NCBI RefSeq assembly: GCF_001665235.1
Contig: NZ_LZSC01000021.1
Location: 1 to 64,000, forward strand
Origin: Mycobacterium sp. 1100029.7
GTDB lineage: Bacteria; Actinomycetota; Actinomycetes; Mycobacteriales; Mycobacteriaceae
Length of the DNA: 64,000 nucleotides
Direction of reading: 5' to 3'
The notes below the pieces were generated by a model that did no database searches, was not told where the DNA came from, and was given only the letters and a program-made list of their open reading frames with translations. The position numbers and the translations under genes are program-made. Positions 61,537-64,000 of this stretch are shown piece by piece (position 1 is the first letter of the stretch; each line of letters opens with the position of its first letter).

Positions 61537-62256
61537 ATGCGAACCGCGTTGGTCACCGGGGGCAGCGGCGGCATCGGCAAGGGATGCGGCCGCAAGCTGG
61601 CCGAGCTGGGCTATGACGTGGTGCTGGTGGCGCGCCGCGAGGCGCCGTTACGCGCGGCGGCCGAGGAGATCGGCGCCCGTCATCTGGTGGCCGACGCGTC
61701 GGACCCAGAGCAATTCGGCGCTGGGATAAGCACATTGGAGACGATCGACCTGGCCGTCCACGCCGCGGGAGCCCTCGGCGGAACGTACGCGCGCAAGCAG
61801 ACTTTCGAGCAGTGGCAAACCATCATCTCGGCCAATCTGGATTCGTGTTTCGTGGTGACCGCCGCGGTCCTGCCGCGGATGCGCGCGGGCTCGCGACTGG
61901 TGTTCATTTCGTCATCGGCCGCGCACGAGCCGATGCCGGCGCGCACCGCGTATTCGGCATCCAAAGCCGGCATGAACGCATTTGCCCGCGCCCTGGCACT
62001 CGAGGTCGACCGCGACGGTATCGCGGTGCACATCGTCACACCGGGGCCGGTGGAAACCGAGATGCTGCAAGACGTTCCGTTCGAGATGTACGCGATCGCA
62101 GTGTCCGACGTCGCCCAGACGGTCGCCTGGCTGGATACCGTCGACCCGTCGGTCGACCTGCCTGAGATCCGGTTGTCCGCGGTGCAGCGCGGGCCGTATG
62201 CCCGGCCGCCGGTGGTTCCTACCGAGGCGCGCCGACGGCGCCAGGGAACGCCTTGA
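61537..62256 (+). CDS. Short-chain dehydrogenase/reductase
   Basis: A 239-aa SDR. The ATG at 61537 gives MRTALVTGGSGGIGKGCG, the Rossmann nucleotide motif TGGSGGIG. HAAGALGG corresponds to the NNAG region, and the catalytic residues lie in FISSSAAHEPMPARTAYSAS followed by KAGMNAF (Ser, Tyr-x3-Lys). It follows the GntR gene by 17 bases and should be co-transcribed. It probably oxidises a hydroxyacyl-CoA or a ring hydroxyl in the pathway. Its 3' end overlaps the convergent LLM gene by 38 bases. Confidence 0.9.
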   Translation: MRTALVTGGSGGIGKGCGRKLAELGYDVVLVARREAPLRAAAEEIGARHLVADASDPEQFGAGISTLETIDLAVHAAGALGGTYARKQTFEQWQTIISANLDSCFVVTAAVLPRMRAGSRLVFISSSAAHEPMPARTAYSASKAGMNAFARALALEVDRDGIAVHIVTPGPVETEMLQDVPFEMYAIAVSDVAQTVAWLDTVDPSVDLPEIRLSAVQRGPYARPPVVPTEARRRRQGTP

Positions 62257-63091
62257 TCACGTTCTCGCCGAATTCGTGCAGCGACTCCGGGTTGGCGAAA
62301 TCGGCGAACCACACGTAGAAACGCTCGACCCGCCGGGCGGCCAGCCCAGCGAAGTAATCGATCAGCTCGTCGGTGTCGCCGCACACCAGACCCGAACCCA
62401 GGACACCGAATCGGCGCGTGCTCACCTCACGCACCTTATCGGGGTCGTCGCCGGAACGGACGAAGCCGATCATCTGCTGCACCGAGATCCGAGCATCACC
62501 CGTGGCCGGGGCCAGCTTGGGCAACCGGTCGAGGTGGTCGGCCTGCAGGTTCCACCAATCCGCGTGATTGCGAACGAGTTCCATCATCCGGGGCCCGCTG
62601 CCACCCAGAACCAGCGGTATCGGGTGGGCGCGCTTCGGCAACTGCACCGCCCCGCCCTCGTCGGCACCGTCGCCCCAGTACTGCTTGATCAGCGTCAGAT
62701 GCCGTCCAAGCTGTTGCACACGGGCCACCGCATCCTGCTGTCCGACATCGAATCTGGTGAATTCGGCCGGCCAGGATCCCGATCCCAGGCCGAGATCGAA
62801 GCGGCCGTCCGACGCGTCCGACAGCGTGACGGCCTGCTTGGCGAGCACCGCCGGATGCCGGAAGGCATCGCACAACACCAGGTGCCCGATCCGCAACCGC
62901 TCCGTCTTGGCCGCCACCCACGCGGCGACCGACATTGCCTCCCAAATACTTTCGCCGGGCAACCCCGGCGCTTCGAGGTGATCGATGAACGCCATCCCGT
63001 CGAAGCCACTGGCTTCGGCATGGCGGGCCCGTTCGGTGATGTCGCCGACGGACAACCGCACCTGCGGCAGGAACAGATACCACTCGACCAT
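62219..63091 (-). CDS. LLM-class (probably F420-dependent) oxidoreductase
   Basis: A 290-aa luciferase-like TIM-barrel protein. The ATG at 63091 has AGGTGG upstream; a GTG-side extension of ten codons is possible. Characteristic segments are ARHAEASGFDGMAFIDHLEA, AAKTERLRIGHLVLCDAFRH, KQAVTLSDASDGRFDLGLGS, and VLGGSGPRMMELVRNHADWW near residue 180. Mycobacterial members of this size mostly use coenzyme F420, but FMN cannot be excluded. It is divergent from the acyl-CoA dehydrogenase gene. A role as a reductase or monooxygenase on a ring intermediate is inferred. Confidence 0.88.
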   Translation of the reverse strand: MVEWYLFLPQVRLSVGDITERARHAEASGFDGMAFIDHLEAPGLPGESIWEAMSVAAWVAAKTERLRIGHLVLCDAFRHPAVLAKQAVTLSDASDGRFDLGLGSGSWPAEFTRFDVGQQDAVARVQQLGRHLTLIKQYWGDGADEGGAVQLPKRAHPIPLVLGGSGPRMMELVRNHADWWNLQADHLDRLPKLAPATGDARISVQQMIGFVRSGDDPDKVREVSTRRFGVLGSGLVCGDTDELIDYFAGLAARRVERFYVWFADFANPESLHEFGENVIKAFPGAVGAPR

Positions 63092-63161
63092 GCGCCCACC
63101 TATGCTCGCTCCGATTGCCACCGCGCGGCTAGTTTACTATCTTTGTTATGTTAGGAGTCTT

Positions 63162-64000
63162 ATGGATGTCGGACTGACTTCCGATCAGCTATCGCTGCGC
63201 GACGCCGTGCGCGACATCCTGCGCACCGAATGTCCGCCCGACGCCGCGCGGCAGGCCCTGACAGATCCGGAGCGCTGGCGCACGCTGTGGAAGACGGTAG
63301 TCGACCTGGGTTGGACCGAGCTGGCCGCACCCGGCGCCAGTGACTACGGCCCCGTCGAGCTCACCGTGGTTCTCGAGGAGTGTGGCGCCGCCCTGGCCCC
63401 AATCCCGTTGCTCAGCAGCATCGGGCTGGCCGCGGGCACCCTGCGCTCCTGCGGCCTGGAAGCGGTACTCACCGAGATCGCCGGCGGTGTCGTCGCCACC
63501 TTGGCAGTACACGCCAAGGGATCTCGTCTCCCCGCCGCACCGCTGACGCTGCGCCACGGGCGAGTGCGCGGCCGGGCGGTCGCGGTCCCAGCTGTGTCGC
63601 GGGCGGAGCTGATCGTCGCGCTGGCCAAGTCCATCGACGGGTATGTCGCCGTCGTCGTGCGCGCCGGCGACGGCGTGACCGTCGTTGCGGGCGAATCGAC
63701 CGACCCGGCCCAACCGGTCGCCGACGTCGAGGTCGACGCCGAGCCGTTGGCCTCCGCACCCGTCAATCTCGAATCAGCGCTGACGGCACCGCTGGTGGCC
63801 GTCGCGGCCGACCTGGTCGGTGTGGCCAACGCTGCCCTGCATCGCTCCGTCGAGTACGCGAAGACGCGCCGGCAGTTCGGCACGCCGATCGGCGCCTTTC
63901 AGGGAATCAAGCATGCGCTGGCCGACAACTATGTCGCCGTGGAGCGTGCCCGCAGCCTGACCTACGCGGCCGCGGCCCGCCTCGCCGACCCGAACGTCGC
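63162..64000 (+). CDS. Acyl-CoA dehydrogenase, partial (runs off the window)
   Basis: ATG at 63162 follows TAGGAG; the frame is open to the window end, 279 codons. The product opens MDVGLTSDQLSLRDAVRDIL, typical of the N-terminal helical domain, and later shows ADLVGVANAALHRSVEYAKT, then RRQFGTPIGAFQGIKHALAD, the signature of the third domain. The middle domain lacks the classical TEPGAGSD motif, as in the atypical ChsE-type subunits that form heteromeric dehydrogenases with an FAD-binding partner. The partner may lie just downstream. A CTATCTTTG...TATGTTAG stretch (63137-63153) is the probable promoter. Confidence 0.88.
   Translation, partial: MDVGLTSDQLSLRDAVRDILRTECPPDAARQALTDPERWRTLWKTVVDLGWTELAAPGASDYGPVELTVVLEECGAALAPIPLLSSIGLAAGTLRSCGLEAVLTEIAGGVVATLAVHAKGSRLPAAPLTLRHGRVRGRAVAVPAVSRAELIVALAKSIDGYVAVVVRAGDGVTVVAGESTDPAQPVADVEVDAEPLASAPVNLESALTAPLVAVAADLVGVANAALHRSVEYAKTRRQFGTPIGAFQGIKHALADNYVAVERARSLTYAAAARLADPNV

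Overview
The window is chromosomal DNA of a mycobacterium, most likely a slow grower. The evidence is high GC, many GTG starts and 4-base start/stop overlaps, and gene order. From about 5.06 kb to 48.04 kb the backbone follows the M. tuberculosis segment Rv2498c-Rv2525c as I remember it: citE, a MaoC gene, fadE19, accA1, accD1, bkaR, Rv2507, Rv2508c, cmrA, Rv2510c, orn, tRNA-His, the LdtMt2 transpeptidase (lppS/ldtB), Rv2520c, bcp, Rv2522c, acpS, fas and Rv2525c. Assignments rest on remembered protein sequences and visible motifs. No search was run.

Region 1 (1-4.94 kb) is the right end of a phiRv1-type prophage or integrative element. It holds a large serine integrase, an excisionase-like HTH protein, two small zinc-binding proteins and a primase/helicase-type replication protein. 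Beyond the replication gene is a cluster of DnaA-box-like repeats around an AT-rich stretch, which looks like a replication origin. The element seems to have cut a host gene, whose last 37 codons remain at 4937-5050.

Region 2 (5.06-13.6 kb) is the leucine/branched-chain acyl-CoA catabolic operon (accD1-accA1-fadE19-maoC-citE) with its TetR regulator bkaR. Two related 20-bp palindromes lie in front of accD1 and in front of bkaR. An alpha/beta hydrolase and a SnoaL-like gene sit where M. tuberculosis has scoA/scoB/fadD35.

Region 3 (13.6-33.3 kb) is backbone: envelope and mycolate functions (cmrA, LdtMt2), orn, tRNA-His, bcp and acpS. Accessory insertions interrupt it: a 37-codon cysteine-rich lipoprotein-like peptide, a tRNA-Lys with a decayed tyrosine integrase beside it, an alpha/beta hydrolase without its nucleophile serine, an FkbM methyltransferase, a DUF3556 membrane protein, an ABC importer with a TetR gene and a perfect operator-like palindrome, and a cytochrome P450.

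Region 4 (33.3-48.0 kb) has type I fatty acid synthase (fas) and the Tat-exported Rv2525c homologue. Between them is a 4-kb islet (amidase, truncated tautomerase, MFS exporter, NTF2-like protein, broken HxlR regulator). It is bounded by two copies of the 3' end of the Rv2525c gene.

Region 5 (48.3-64.0 kb) is an accessory catabolic cluster: two Rieske oxygenases (one KshA-like), a lipocalin/CrtC-like protein, aldehyde dehydrogenase, split MaoC hydratase, SnoaL protein, acyl-CoA synthetase, P450 with [3Fe-4S] ferredoxin, fused double CaiB/BaiF CoA-transferase, FadR-type GntR regulator, SDR, F420-type LLM oxidoreductase and the start of an acyl-CoA dehydrogenase. Together they suggest oxidation, CoA activation and beta-oxidation of a steroid-, terpenoid- or aromatic-like substrate. 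The substrate is not known.
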